Shown here: in pieces, positions 43,802-51,076 of the stretch | Layout: every line of letters begins with the position of its first letter | Position numbering within the stretch: position 1 is the stretch's first letter | NCBI RefSeq assembly: GCF_017874615.1 | Contig: NZ_JAGIKV010000001.1 | Span: 186,001-250,000 of the forward strand | Direction of reading: 5' to 3' | DNA: 64,000 nucleotides | Origin: Paenibacillus xylanexedens | GTDB lineage: Bacteria; Bacillota; Bacilli; Paenibacillales; Paenibacillaceae | Notes under the pieces: generated by a model | Databases searched by the model: none | What the model was told of the DNA's origin: nothing | What the model saw: the letters and a program-made list of their open reading frames with translations, nothing else | Made by a program: the position numbers and the translations under genes

Positions 43802-44875
43802 ATGAATGAAAAAACGATGGATATGTTCCGTACGTTGACGGAATTCCCTTCCGCATCCGGTTTTGAACGTGAGCTTCGCGGCTGGATGAAAGATAAGCTT
43901 TCTGCTTATACCGATGAGTTCGTCCAGGATCGCCTGGGGAGTCTATTTGGTGTATTACGCGGGGAGGAATCCAGTCCTAAAGTTATGGTAGCCGGACACT
44001 TTGACGAAGTTGGTTTCATGACTACAGGCATTACGGAAACGGGTATGGTCAAATTCCGTCCACTGGGTGGATGGTGGAGTCAGGCTGTACTGTCTCAGCG
44101 ATTGGAAATCATCACACCGGATCGTCGCATTACCGGAGTTGTAGGTTCTACACCTACACACTTGCTGGACGAGTCCCAGCGGAACAAACCTGTTGATCTG
44201 AATTCCATGTATCTCGATATTGGGGCAGACAACCGTGCGGAAGCAGAATCTTGGGGCATCCACCCAGGTATGCAGATCGTACCGATCTGTGAATTCACGC
44301 CGATGACGAACCCGAAAAAAATCATGGCCAAAGCATGGGATAATCGTTACGGCGTAGGACTTGCACTTGAACTGGTTGAAGCGTTGCACAAGGAAAAACT
44401 GCCTAACACGCTTTACGCTGGTGCAACGGTTCAGGAAGAACTGGGGCTTCGCGGTGCACGTACGGCGGCCAATCTGATTCAGCCTGATATCTTCTTTGCA
44501 CTTGACTGTAGCGCGGCGAATGATATGACAGGTGACAAACAGTCATTTGGACATATCGGAGAAGGCGCATTGCTTCGTATTTTTGACCCGGGTATGTTCA
44601 CCCATCGCGGAATGGTGGAATATGTTCAAGATACGGCCTCATCCAATCAGATCAAAATGCAGTATTTCATCTCACCAGGTGGTACCGATGCAGGTCAAGT
44701 TCACTTAAGTGGCATTGGTGTACCATCAACAGTTATTGGTATCTGCGCACGTTATATCCACACGTCTTCTTCCATCATTCATACGGATGACTACGATGCG
44801 GCCAAAGAACTGATTGTGAAACTGGTCAAAGGTCTGGATCGGACAACAATGAATACCATTATTAATAACGCGTAG
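43802..44875 (+). CDS. M42 family metallopeptidase (glutamyl/deblocking aminopeptidase)
   Basis: A dinuclear-metal tetrahedral aminopeptidase subunit of 357 residues. Ligand and catalytic motifs: VAGHFDEVGF (His, Asp-Glu), AKAWDNRYGVGLA (bridging Asp), ATVQEELGLRGA (Glu-Glu), FFALDCSAAND (Asp) and SSSIIHTDDYD (His). A PDZ-like dimerisation insert lies at about residues 75-165. It probably removes N-terminal acidic or hydrophobic residues from peptides in the cytoplasm. It is monocistronic, with a terminator after it and a long untranslated leader before it. Confidence 0.95.
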   Translation: MNEKTMDMFRTLTEFPSASGFERELRGWMKDKLSAYTDEFVQDRLGSLFGVLRGEESSPKVMVAGHFDEVGFMTTGITETGMVKFRPLGGWWSQAVLSQRLEIITPDRRITGVVGSTPTHLLDESQRNKPVDLNSMYLDIGADNRAEAESWGIHPGMQIVPICEFTPMTNPKKIMAKAWDNRYGVGLALELVEALHKEKLPNTLYAGATVQEELGLRGARTAANLIQPDIFFALDCSAANDMTGDKQSFGHIGEGALLRIFDPGMFTHRGMVEYVQDTASSNQIKMQYFISPGGTDAGQVHLSGIGVPSTVIGICARYIHTSSSIIHTDDYDAAKELIVKLVKGLDRTTMNTIINNA

Positions 44876-44916
44876 TTCGGTTAAAAGAAAAGTCCTTAAA
44901 TATGATGTACCTGAAC

Positions 44917-44951
44917 GAGATGTCCCGTCAGACCGGGATGTCTCTTTTTTT
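44917..44951 (+). terminator. Terminator after the M42 peptidase
   Basis: GAGATGTCCCG pairs with CGGGATGTCTC (two G-U pairs) around TCAGAC, then TTTTTTT. Confidence 0.88.
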
Positions 44952-44979
44952 GGTTTAATCAACTAGTTTAATAGGTTGA

Positions 44980-45005
44980 ACATTATGGAGAATGCCACAT
45001 AAGAT
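44980..45005 (+). promoter_or_regulatory. Candidate sigma-K promoter
   Basis: AC at 44980-44981, 16 bp, CATAAGAT at 44998-45005, matching the sigma-K form AC-N16/17-CATANNNT. It lies about 50 bp before the 107-aa gene. The motif is short, so chance occurrence is possible. Confidence 0.35.
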
Positions 45006-45056
45006 ATACGATAATGGAAGATCAATAACCAAACACCAACCAGTGGGGGACCTGTT

Positions 45057-45380
45057 ATGGCAGTGGGAAGGAACGGAAAATCAAATAAAGGTTCTAACAA
45101 AAAACCAAACGCTGCTAACACCCTCCTTAATGGAAGCCTCAAAGGGAAAAATCTCGAACTGATTGTAGCAGCGCTATTGGTGAGCGGAAAGTTGAGAGTG
45201 GATGCAGTCACGTTGTTTCGTGAGGCTACATTGGTTGTAGAATTAGTTGGTCAATATAAAACACTTCAAAAGGTCACACCCTCCAATTCAGACAAACTGG
45301 TACAATTCCTGGATGAAACTGGCGGCGATATGACGCTTAATGGTGTTATACAGGCATTTCAACAGAGAATTAATTCTTAA
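45057..45380 (+). CDS. Unknown 107-aa basic protein
   Basis: I do not recognise this family. The N-terminal 30 residues are basic and Asn/Lys/Gly-rich (MAVGRNGKSNKGSNKKPNAA). A helical domain follows (LELIVAALLVSGKLRVDAVT, LFREATLVVELVGQYKTL), with a Leu/Val-rich but not clearly membrane-spanning helix. GGGGGA precedes the ATG by six bases. It is followed 24 bp later by a 37-aa membrane peptide on the same strand, and a sigma-K-like motif upstream hints at late mother-cell expression, for example a coat protein; this is inference only. Confidence 0.75.
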   Translation: MAVGRNGKSNKGSNKKPNAANTLLNGSLKGKNLELIVAALLVSGKLRVDAVTLFREATLVVELVGQYKTLQKVTPSNSDKLVQFLDETGGDMTLNGVIQAFQQRINS

Positions 45381-45404
45381 ACGCCAAGAAATGAGGTTGA
45401 AGTG

Positions 45405-45518
45405 ATGTCTGACTTTGACGGAAATGGGTTCGCTGAGCTACTGATCATTGTCATTCTTGTTGTTTTATTTGTATTTGGTTCTTCCGATATTGACGACCTT
45501 ACTGATTCACCATCTTAA
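45405..45518 (+). CDS. 37-aa membrane peptide, YjcZ/SscA-like build
   Basis: ATG 45405 follows GAGGTTG and encodes 37 residues. A short head (MSDFDGNGFAELL) with Gly and Asp is followed by one hydrophobic helix (IIVILVVLFVF) and an acidic tail (GSSDIDDLTDSPS). Short single-helix proteins of this plan are common sporulation products in Bacillus. It is probably co-transcribed with the 107-aa gene. Confidence 0.5.
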   Translation: MSDFDGNGFAELLIIVILVVLFVFGSSDIDDLTDSPS

Positions 45519-45564
45519 TCCTGAATTGGCTAGGTTATTACGATCCATTCATTATGAAATGCAT

Positions 45565-45609
45565 ACCTATAAACGCCAGCCTACAATATGCAGGCTGGCG
45601 TTTATAGGT
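45565..45609. terminator. Perfect 18-bp inverted repeat between convergent genes
   Basis: ACCTATAAACGCCAGCCT (45565-45582) and AGGCTGGCGTTTATAGGT (45592-45609) around a 9-nt loop. It lies between two converging genes and ends 5 bp before the hydrolase stop, so a bidirectional terminator is most likely, though the T runs are short. Confidence 0.7.
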
Positions 45610-45613
45610 ATGG

Positions 45614-46321
45614 CTATAGAAATAGCGGCGAGAATGCAATCCAGGCCAAAATAAGGGTAAGCACAATGCAGACATTCTCTACAACGGCCCCACGCTTGGT
45701 CCCTGTACTCATCAGATTCACCCGTATGCGCCACTTGAGCGGAGGTAACGGACGAATACCCCGATTGGTTAGTGAATCGGCCAACAGATGCATCGCATAT
45801 GCCGTGCCTCCCGCTACCCAGATCTCCGGTCCCTGCTGCTGGGTCGTGCTGTAGAGTAAACCAGCCCATACCGCAGTTCCATATAAGGTATGTGTTAATC
45901 CCCTATGAGTTAGCGTGGTGCACAGCATAAGCAGGCTGCCTGCAATCAGATTCCACGGGGCAAATGCGTGACCATAGAAGACTAGCCCCAGTCCAATCGC
46001 AAACATCAACACTTTGCGAAGCGAACGCGAAGGCAGGAATGACACGAGCGCAATGAGGATCGCAAGCAACAGGTTCCATGGTTTGGCATGAACATAGAAG
46101 TACACAAATACAGCTGTGGGCAACAGAATCGTCTGTAACAACCTGATCAAACTGTTAGGCAAGGCTCTGGATACCAGCAGCGAATTCGGCTCATCGATGT
46201 CAGGCAATAACGAACCAATCAGAGCAACCGTAACTGCCGGCGCAGTCACCGGCATACCGGCCAACTGCAGAACAGAAAGCGACACGCCTGTCCCGATAAT
46301 AAGGTGGGATCTTCCCATCAT
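45614..46321 (-). CDS. Membrane-bound metal-dependent hydrolase (YdjM/DUF457 family)
   Basis: A 235-residue polytopic membrane protein. The conserved first helix has GRSHLIIGTG and then LIGSLLPDIDEPNS, where His and the DxD acidic pair are the supposed metal ligands. HRGLTHTLYGTAVW and AYAMHLLADSLTNRG add further His and Asp residues. The family was first described as LexA-regulated YdjM in E. coli; its reaction is not established. The start at 46321 is taken from AAAGGACG upstream. It follows mdcH on the same strand after about 160 bp. Confidence 0.85.
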   Translation of the reverse strand: MMGRSHLIIGTGVSLSVLQLAGMPVTAPAVTVALIGSLLPDIDEPNSLLVSRALPNSLIRLLQTILLPTAVFVYFYVHAKPWNLLLAILIALVSFLPSRSLRKVLMFAIGLGLVFYGHAFAPWNLIAGSLLMLCTTLTHRGLTHTLYGTAVWAGLLYSTTQQQGPEIWVAGGTAYAMHLLADSLTNRGIRPLPPLKWRIRVNLMSTGTKRGAVVENVCIVLTLILAWIAFSPLFL

Positions 46322-46483
46322 GATGCAAAAACGTCCTTTCGAAGAAATCGGGAACAATACGGCCCAGTTCCGATTTTACAACGAAAACAAAATAAGAACA
46401 ATAGTTCGCATTTCTTATTTTATTGACGGTCGATTTTTCAACAACACGATGCGGAAATCGCTATCCTTTCATACCCTATGGCT

Positions 46484-47416
46484 TCACACGCCATCGCTGT
46501 ATCTTTCAGACAACACAACGGCAGATTCAAGACTGGTCATTTGTAATGCAGCAGTACGTGCCTCAGCAAAAGCCTCTCTCGACAAATCTGACAAAACCTG
46601 TCCCGGGGGCATCTCCAGAAAAAGCCTTCCTCCCAATTCATAGATCAGCGTGGACACCTCATCCCAGCGGACGGGATGCGCAATGTTGGTGGCAAGATCC
46701 TGTCCGATGTCATTGGCCGTCCGCAGTACACGTCCTCTGACATTGCCCGCGTAAGGAATAAGAGGTTCTTTCATTTGAATATGACCGATGGCTTCCTTTA
46801 ACTTCAAAGAAACGGGGTCCAGCAGCTTGCAGTGGGAAGGCACGTTCATGTTCAGCCGTATGGCTTTGCGGGCTCCATTCTTAAGACATGTAGCGAGCAC
46901 CTTGTCGATGGCCTCCAGTTTGCCTGCGATCGAAATCTGGGTAGGTGCATTCAGATTTGAGATGTACACCGGATTCTCTTCAGTATGAATCTGATTCACT
47001 ACAACCTCTACCTCACGCCGAAGAAGTCCTGTCACAACGCCCATGCCATAACCTTCCGGGTAAGCTGTCATCATGCCTTCACCTCGTAACCGGACCAGCG
47101 GCAACGTGTCCTTGAGCGTTATTGCGCCCGATATAACCGCTGCTGCAAAAGCTCCTGCGGAATGCCCCGCCACATAGGCTGGCTTCACACCTTCCTTCTG
47201 AAGGGCCCGAGCCACAGCAACGCCGCTGATGCACAATGCCAGTTGTACGTGGTCGGTTGTCTGCAGTGATGCCTGAGTATCAAGTGCCAGCACGTCCATG
47301 TTCAGAATCTCACTGGCCTCATGCAGTGTCGCCTGAATTGCCGGATGAGAGGGTAATTCATGGAGCATGCCTGGACGCTGGGCTCCCTGACCAGGGAATA
47401 AGAAGACTAGACTCAT
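46484..47416 (-). CDS. mdcH: Malonate decarboxylase epsilon subunit MdcH (malonyl-CoA:ACP transferase)
   Basis: A FabD-like acyltransferase of 310 residues that activates malonate decarboxylase by loading malonyl onto the ACP thiol. It starts SLVFLFPGQGAQRPGMLHEL. The nucleophile motif is VAGHSAGAFAAAV, and NLNAPTQISIAG and NMNVPSHCKLLDPV follow, the latter with the catalytic His. It ends the mdc cluster, 15 bp after mdcG. FabD itself would be elsewhere; placement in the mdc operon supports MdcH. Confidence 0.9.
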   Translation of the reverse strand: MSLVFLFPGQGAQRPGMLHELPSHPAIQATLHEASEILNMDVLALDTQASLQTTDHVQLALCISGVAVARALQKEGVKPAYVAGHSAGAFAAAVISGAITLKDTLPLVRLRGEGMMTAYPEGYGMGVVTGLLRREVEVVVNQIHTEENPVYISNLNAPTQISIAGKLEAIDKVLATCLKNGARKAIRLNMNVPSHCKLLDPVSLKLKEAIGHIQMKEPLIPYAGNVRGRVLRTANDIGQDLATNIAHPVRWDEVSTLIYELGGRLFLEMPPGQVLSDLSREAFAEARTAALQMTSLESAVVLSERYSDGV

Positions 47417-47431
47417 TCTATTTCTCCTCCC

Positions 47432-48103
47432 TTATTTCGAAATCTCCCATGGATCATTCGTAAGTATAGGACCTGAGCATGTTTTTAACATCACCTTCGA
47501 GCCCCCTCTGGCCCACTCCGCCAGCGAGAACGATCCTGCCGCAGTTTCTGCCTGTACATCCAGCCGAACTCCGCTCCATTTACCGGAGATGCTCAAATGT
47601 GTAGTTAGCTTTTCCAGCAGTTCTGTTGCCAGCTCAGGTGAAAGTCGTTCGGGTAAACGAAGAATCAGATCCAAATCGCTTTCCGGACGTGTGACCTCTT
47701 GCCCTGTAGCCAGCTCAAATCCAACACTGCCTCCCGGACCCCAGATCCGTTCCGTCCTGCTCCAGAATTCAGCAACCTGCTGCAGCATAGCGATCGCAGG
47801 GATATGCCAACGTTCCTCCGGGAGGTTATACCATGCTTGATCTGCCACCAACTGCTCTGGGCTTACCCTAGCAATTACATCGTCTGCGGAGACGGAGGCG
47901 GCCCAGCGTAAATGCCGCTCTGACCCTCGGACGCCAACTGGAATGTTCTCCGCGGTTTGCTCTGCCCTGCGAACAACAACCCAAGGATTCTTGCTCATTG
48001 TGGTGATGACCCACGCTGGAACCGGCTGTTCTCCCCTCAGCACAGCATTCCCGTGAATCTTTAACAGGTCATGCACTTGAAAAGGTCTGGCTATTGGTCC
48101 CAC
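47432..48103 (-). CDS. mdcG: Malonate decarboxylase holo-ACP synthase MdcG (GTG start)
   Basis: A nucleotidyltransferase-fold enzyme of 223 residues that transfers the 2'-(5''-triphosphoribosyl)-3'-dephospho-CoA prosthetic group to MdcC. The catalytic signature is GPGGSVGFELATG followed by SDLDLILRLP (metal-binding Asp pair). The start is GTG at 48103 behind AAGGA; it overlaps the end of the D/E fusion by 13 nt. Confidence 0.88.
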   Translation of the reverse strand: MGPIARPFQVHDLLKIHGNAVLRGEQPVPAWVITTMSKNPWVVVRRAEQTAENIPVGVRGSERHLRWAASVSADDVIARVSPEQLVADQAWYNLPEERWHIPAIAMLQQVAEFWSRTERIWGPGGSVGFELATGQEVTRPESDLDLILRLPERLSPELATELLEKLTTHLSISGKWSGVRLDVQAETAAGSFSLAEWARGGSKVMLKTCSGPILTNDPWEISK

Positions 48104-49815
48104 TGTTCCTTCAGCAGCTTGCGCACATGAACAGAAGCTGCACGACCAGACTGAGCCGCCTCGGAGGTCAGACGGGAACGGAGGTCCACCGGGGACTGAC
48201 GTATTTCCTGTATGGTATCCGTAAGAATATGCTGAACCTTCTCTACATCAGACGGATCGGGTGAGGATGCGTTAATCCCATCAACCAGTTGGTGGAGGGC
48301 ACCCAATTTGGCAAAAGACTGCACATCATATGCGGCCCCTGGCACTTTGGTCGCTGCTTCATTAAGCTCTTCAATACTGCGACGAGTGATGCGCGCGGCA
48401 GATTGTTTGGACATGACCTGAACCGTAACCTCTGGATCATTAAAGGCGATAAGGCGATTGGACTGCATCCCGTGTGCCAGGAAAGCACCGGAGATCGCGT
48501 TGCCCACGATCAGGGCGATCACCGGATGGCCTGCTAATCGAGCAGATGCATATGCATCTGCTGCCGCTGCGCAAGCCAGATGTATTCCTAGCAGTTCCTC
48601 ACGATAACCATAGGCCTGACTTGGTACATCAACGATTGCTACAATTGTACGGCGCTGACCATCTTGATCTGCTTCCATGGCTTCACGCACATAAGCTGCA
48701 ATACTCCAGCCCTCGTCCAGTCCCACTTCGCCGTTGCGGGCACGAACAAATCTGGCATTGGGATCAGGAACAACCGAGATGAATCTGACGTTTTCCTCCC
48801 CGATTCGACCATCTGCACACAGAACAGAAGGTGCTTGCCCTTGTCTGATATCCCCATGATCCGCCAGCAAGTGGAACCACATTTCTCCCCGTGTTCCTGA
48901 CGAATTGGAACTGGAGGCCCATCCTTGACGAAGTTGCTCCAGCTTCTCTGCGCCCGTTTCGTCCTTGCGATTCTTCCATAATTCGCGCACATCTTCCGGC
49001 TTGAGATTCTCTGCACTGCCAATCTCGGCAAGCAGATGCTGATAGAGCTTCACTTGTGCGCTCCGGTTTATTTTTTTGACACCTTGCTGGAATGAATCCC
49101 GAATGGCTTGTTTAATCTGGCCAATATCATCTTCAACCAACTGATCTGCAAATCCGGCTTCGACACGCTGTTTGCCACCCACCATGGACCAGATCTTTTG
49201 TTTGTCACCCGAATCAAGTTCGGCGATCCCTGCCTCCTGTTCAATAACCTCGGACCCGTTCAACTGCATTCGGCCCTGACGTGTCATGATCAGATGACTG
49301 GACAAACCTGCTGCACAGATCGACATCCCGCCGTAACAGCCAATCATCCCTGAGATCACACTGACAACAGGTGTATGAGGACGTAAAGCTACAATTGCTG
49401 CACCTATCTCGGCAATAGCCAGCAGACCGTAATTACCCTCTTGCAGACGTACCCCGCCAGTTTCAAGCAATAACACCGGACGTGTCGGTACACCCTGTTC
49501 ATGGTTCTGCAACGCCAGCTCCAAAGCCCCGGCGATTTTGGCACCACATACCTCGCCGATGCCGCCCCCCTGGAATGCCCCCTCTAGCGCAATAACAACA
49601 GCAGGTTGTCCATCAATGGTTCCCCGGGCGGTGACCACACCGTCATCACTTTGCGGGACGATGCCCTGAAGCGGAAGATGGGGGGATTCCACACGCTGAA
49701 ACGGATCAATCAATTCGCGGAATGTACCTTCGTCCAATACCGACTTGGCACGATCACGCGCACGCAGCTCAATGAAGCTCTCTTTTACCGCCATCCATTC
49801 TGCCTTATTGTTCAT
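48091..49815 (-). CDS. mdcD/mdcE: Fused malonate decarboxylase beta-gamma subunit (MdcD-MdcE)
   Basis: A 574-residue carboxyltransferase-type decarboxylase that splits malonyl-S-ACP into acetyl-S-ACP and CO2. Residues about 1-285 match MdcD: IALEGAFQGGGIGEVCGAKI, LLLETGGVRLQEGNYGL, SGMIGCYGGMSICAAG. Residues about 300-574 match MdcE: VDVPSQAYGYREELLGIHLA, GNAISGAFLAHGMQSNRL. In Klebsiella and Pseudomonas these are separate genes. Here one frame covers both with a short linker near residue 285-300. The start ATG has GAGGTG seven bases upstream and overlaps the mdcC end by 11 nt. Confidence 0.92.
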   Translation of the reverse strand: MNNKAEWMAVKESFIELRARDRAKSVLDEGTFRELIDPFQRVESPHLPLQGIVPQSDDGVVTARGTIDGQPAVVIALEGAFQGGGIGEVCGAKIAGALELALQNHEQGVPTRPVLLLETGGVRLQEGNYGLLAIAEIGAAIVALRPHTPVVSVISGMIGCYGGMSICAAGLSSHLIMTRQGRMQLNGSEVIEQEAGIAELDSGDKQKIWSMVGGKQRVEAGFADQLVEDDIGQIKQAIRDSFQQGVKKINRSAQVKLYQHLLAEIGSAENLKPEDVRELWKNRKDETGAEKLEQLRQGWASSSNSSGTRGEMWFHLLADHGDIRQGQAPSVLCADGRIGEENVRFISVVPDPNARFVRARNGEVGLDEGWSIAAYVREAMEADQDGQRRTIVAIVDVPSQAYGYREELLGIHLACAAAADAYASARLAGHPVIALIVGNAISGAFLAHGMQSNRLIAFNDPEVTVQVMSKQSAARITRRSIEELNEAATKVPGAAYDVQSFAKLGALHQLVDGINASSPDPSDVEKVQHILTDTIQEIRQSPVDLRSRLTSEAAQSGRAASVHVRKLLKEQWDQ

Positions 49816-50104
49816 GGGTCAGCACCTCCATCGCTTGGGCCAAACGCAGATTCACAACACCTGGCGTTGCGCCAAAATCATTGATTTGGATCGATACCGC
49901 CACGTCGTGCTTTTGAAAAAACCGGTCCAATCCTGCCCGCCATATATCGCCAAATCCTTTGGCCGTTGTTCGGATCTCGACATGTGCCTGCCCGTCCGCA
50001 GACGGTTCCATCAACAGCTCCAGATCTCCTGAACCAGCCACCCCGACATGGGCTTTACCTTCCAGCTTACGTGATGTTTTATAATTAAAAGTCATGGTTT
50101 CCAT
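49805..50104 (-). CDS. mdcC: Malonate decarboxylase acyl carrier protein (delta subunit)
   Basis: A 99-residue carrier for the unusual dephospho-CoA-type prosthetic group. The attachment serine is Ser25 in GVAGSGDLELL, the position known in the Klebsiella protein. A C-terminal helical part (DIWRAGLDRFFQKHDVAVSI) follows. The ATG at 50104 is used because this numbering places Ser25 correctly and GGAGG precedes it. It is translationally coupled to the D/E fusion. Confidence 0.93.
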   Translation of the reverse strand: METMTFNYKTSRKLEGKAHVGVAGSGDLELLMEPSADGQAHVEIRTTAKGFGDIWRAGLDRFFQKHDVAVSIQINDFGATPGVVNLRLAQAMEVLTHEQ

Positions 50105-50132
50105 GGTGTCCTGCACCTCCAAATTGTTTCTG

Positions 50133-51050
50133 TTATAACTGACTCGTTGCGAGCGGACATGCACCAAGCTCGGTTGACGCACTCTGATCTATGCGGTCGA
50201 GAAATAAGACCGCAGCCAGCAAGTCCGCGCTTCCGCCAGGGGAAGCGCCGATGCCGACAAGGCGGCTGCCAAGTTGCTCCAGGGCAGCCATGCCTTCCGC
50301 GGTGCCGCTGCCACCCCGCGACAGCACAGTGGCGGCACCGCTTCTTGCGGCGGCGAGGGCATCGTGCCCGCCGCGGTGCAGCAGGCAAGTATCTTCGAGA
50401 CTTGCCATGATGGCCAGGAGCGCATCCAGACGCGCCTGCGTTTCTGTGCGCCCTGCACTCCGGGCTGCGCGTAGCGCTGGCAGCCCAATGTCCACGACGT
50501 GCGGGAAGCCTGCTTCGGCTTCTTCCCGCGCGCCGCGTGCGCCGTAGCGGCGCTGCACACGCTGCCCGTTCGACGCCCGCTGCTGCGGCGCATGCCGGTC
50601 GGGCAGCCGGGCAAGCGCCCCGGCGACGGCTGCAATCTCAGCCGCGCCATGGCCGGGCCCACTCACCGCGGCAGCGCCGGTGAGCAACCCAAGTGCCCAC
50701 ACAGCTCCGCGATGTGTGTTGGTCCCGCCTGTGGCTGCGAGCATACTGGCTTCACCGTCACGCCCAATCGCAGCCAGGCGTTCACGCAGCGATTGATCCG
50801 CAGCCTGTGCCCATCCTGCCTCACCCATCGCTGTAAAGGCAGGCCGCAGCGCCCGTGCCGAGCGGCGCATCAGCTCCACGTTCAGATCTGTATGCGCGCC
50901 ATTGTCACGCAGATCAACAAGACCCGGCTTTGGCGTCAACTCCGCCTCATCAATCAACGCCTGCACGGCCAGTTCACCAAGCAGCACGCCGCATCTCTGT
51001 GCTGCCGAACTGGCCAAAGCCAGCTTCATCGGCTTCAAGTCCTGCCACAT
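50133..51050 (-). CDS. mdcB: Triphosphoribosyl-dephospho-CoA synthase MdcB
   Basis: Makes the prosthetic-group precursor from ATP and dephospho-CoA. The 305 residues show the CitG/MdcB features: LIDEAELTPKPGLVDLRDNG (substrate loop), THRGAVWALGLL, a LHRGG motif (DTCLLHRGGHDALAA) and C-terminal GASPGGSADLLAAVLFLDRI. The gene, mostly 50180-50680, is strikingly GC-rich with Ala/Gly/Arg-heavy coding, unlike the rest of the cluster. The chosen ATG is 51050; the ribosome binding site is weak and mdcA ends 27 bp upstream. Confidence 0.9.
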   Translation of the reverse strand: MWQDLKPMKLALASSAAQRCGVLLGELAVQALIDEAELTPKPGLVDLRDNGAHTDLNVELMRRSARALRPAFTAMGEAGWAQAADQSLRERLAAIGRDGEASMLAATGGTNTHRGAVWALGLLTGAAAVSGPGHGAAEIAAVAGALARLPDRHAPQQRASNGQRVQRRYGARGAREEAEAGFPHVVDIGLPALRAARSAGRTETQARLDALLAIMASLEDTCLLHRGGHDALAAARSGAATVLSRGGSGTAEGMAALEQLGSRLVGIGASPGGSADLLAAVLFLDRIDQSASTELGACPLATSQL

Positions 51051-51076
51051 AGAGCCAGGTGTATTCCTCTTAGAAC

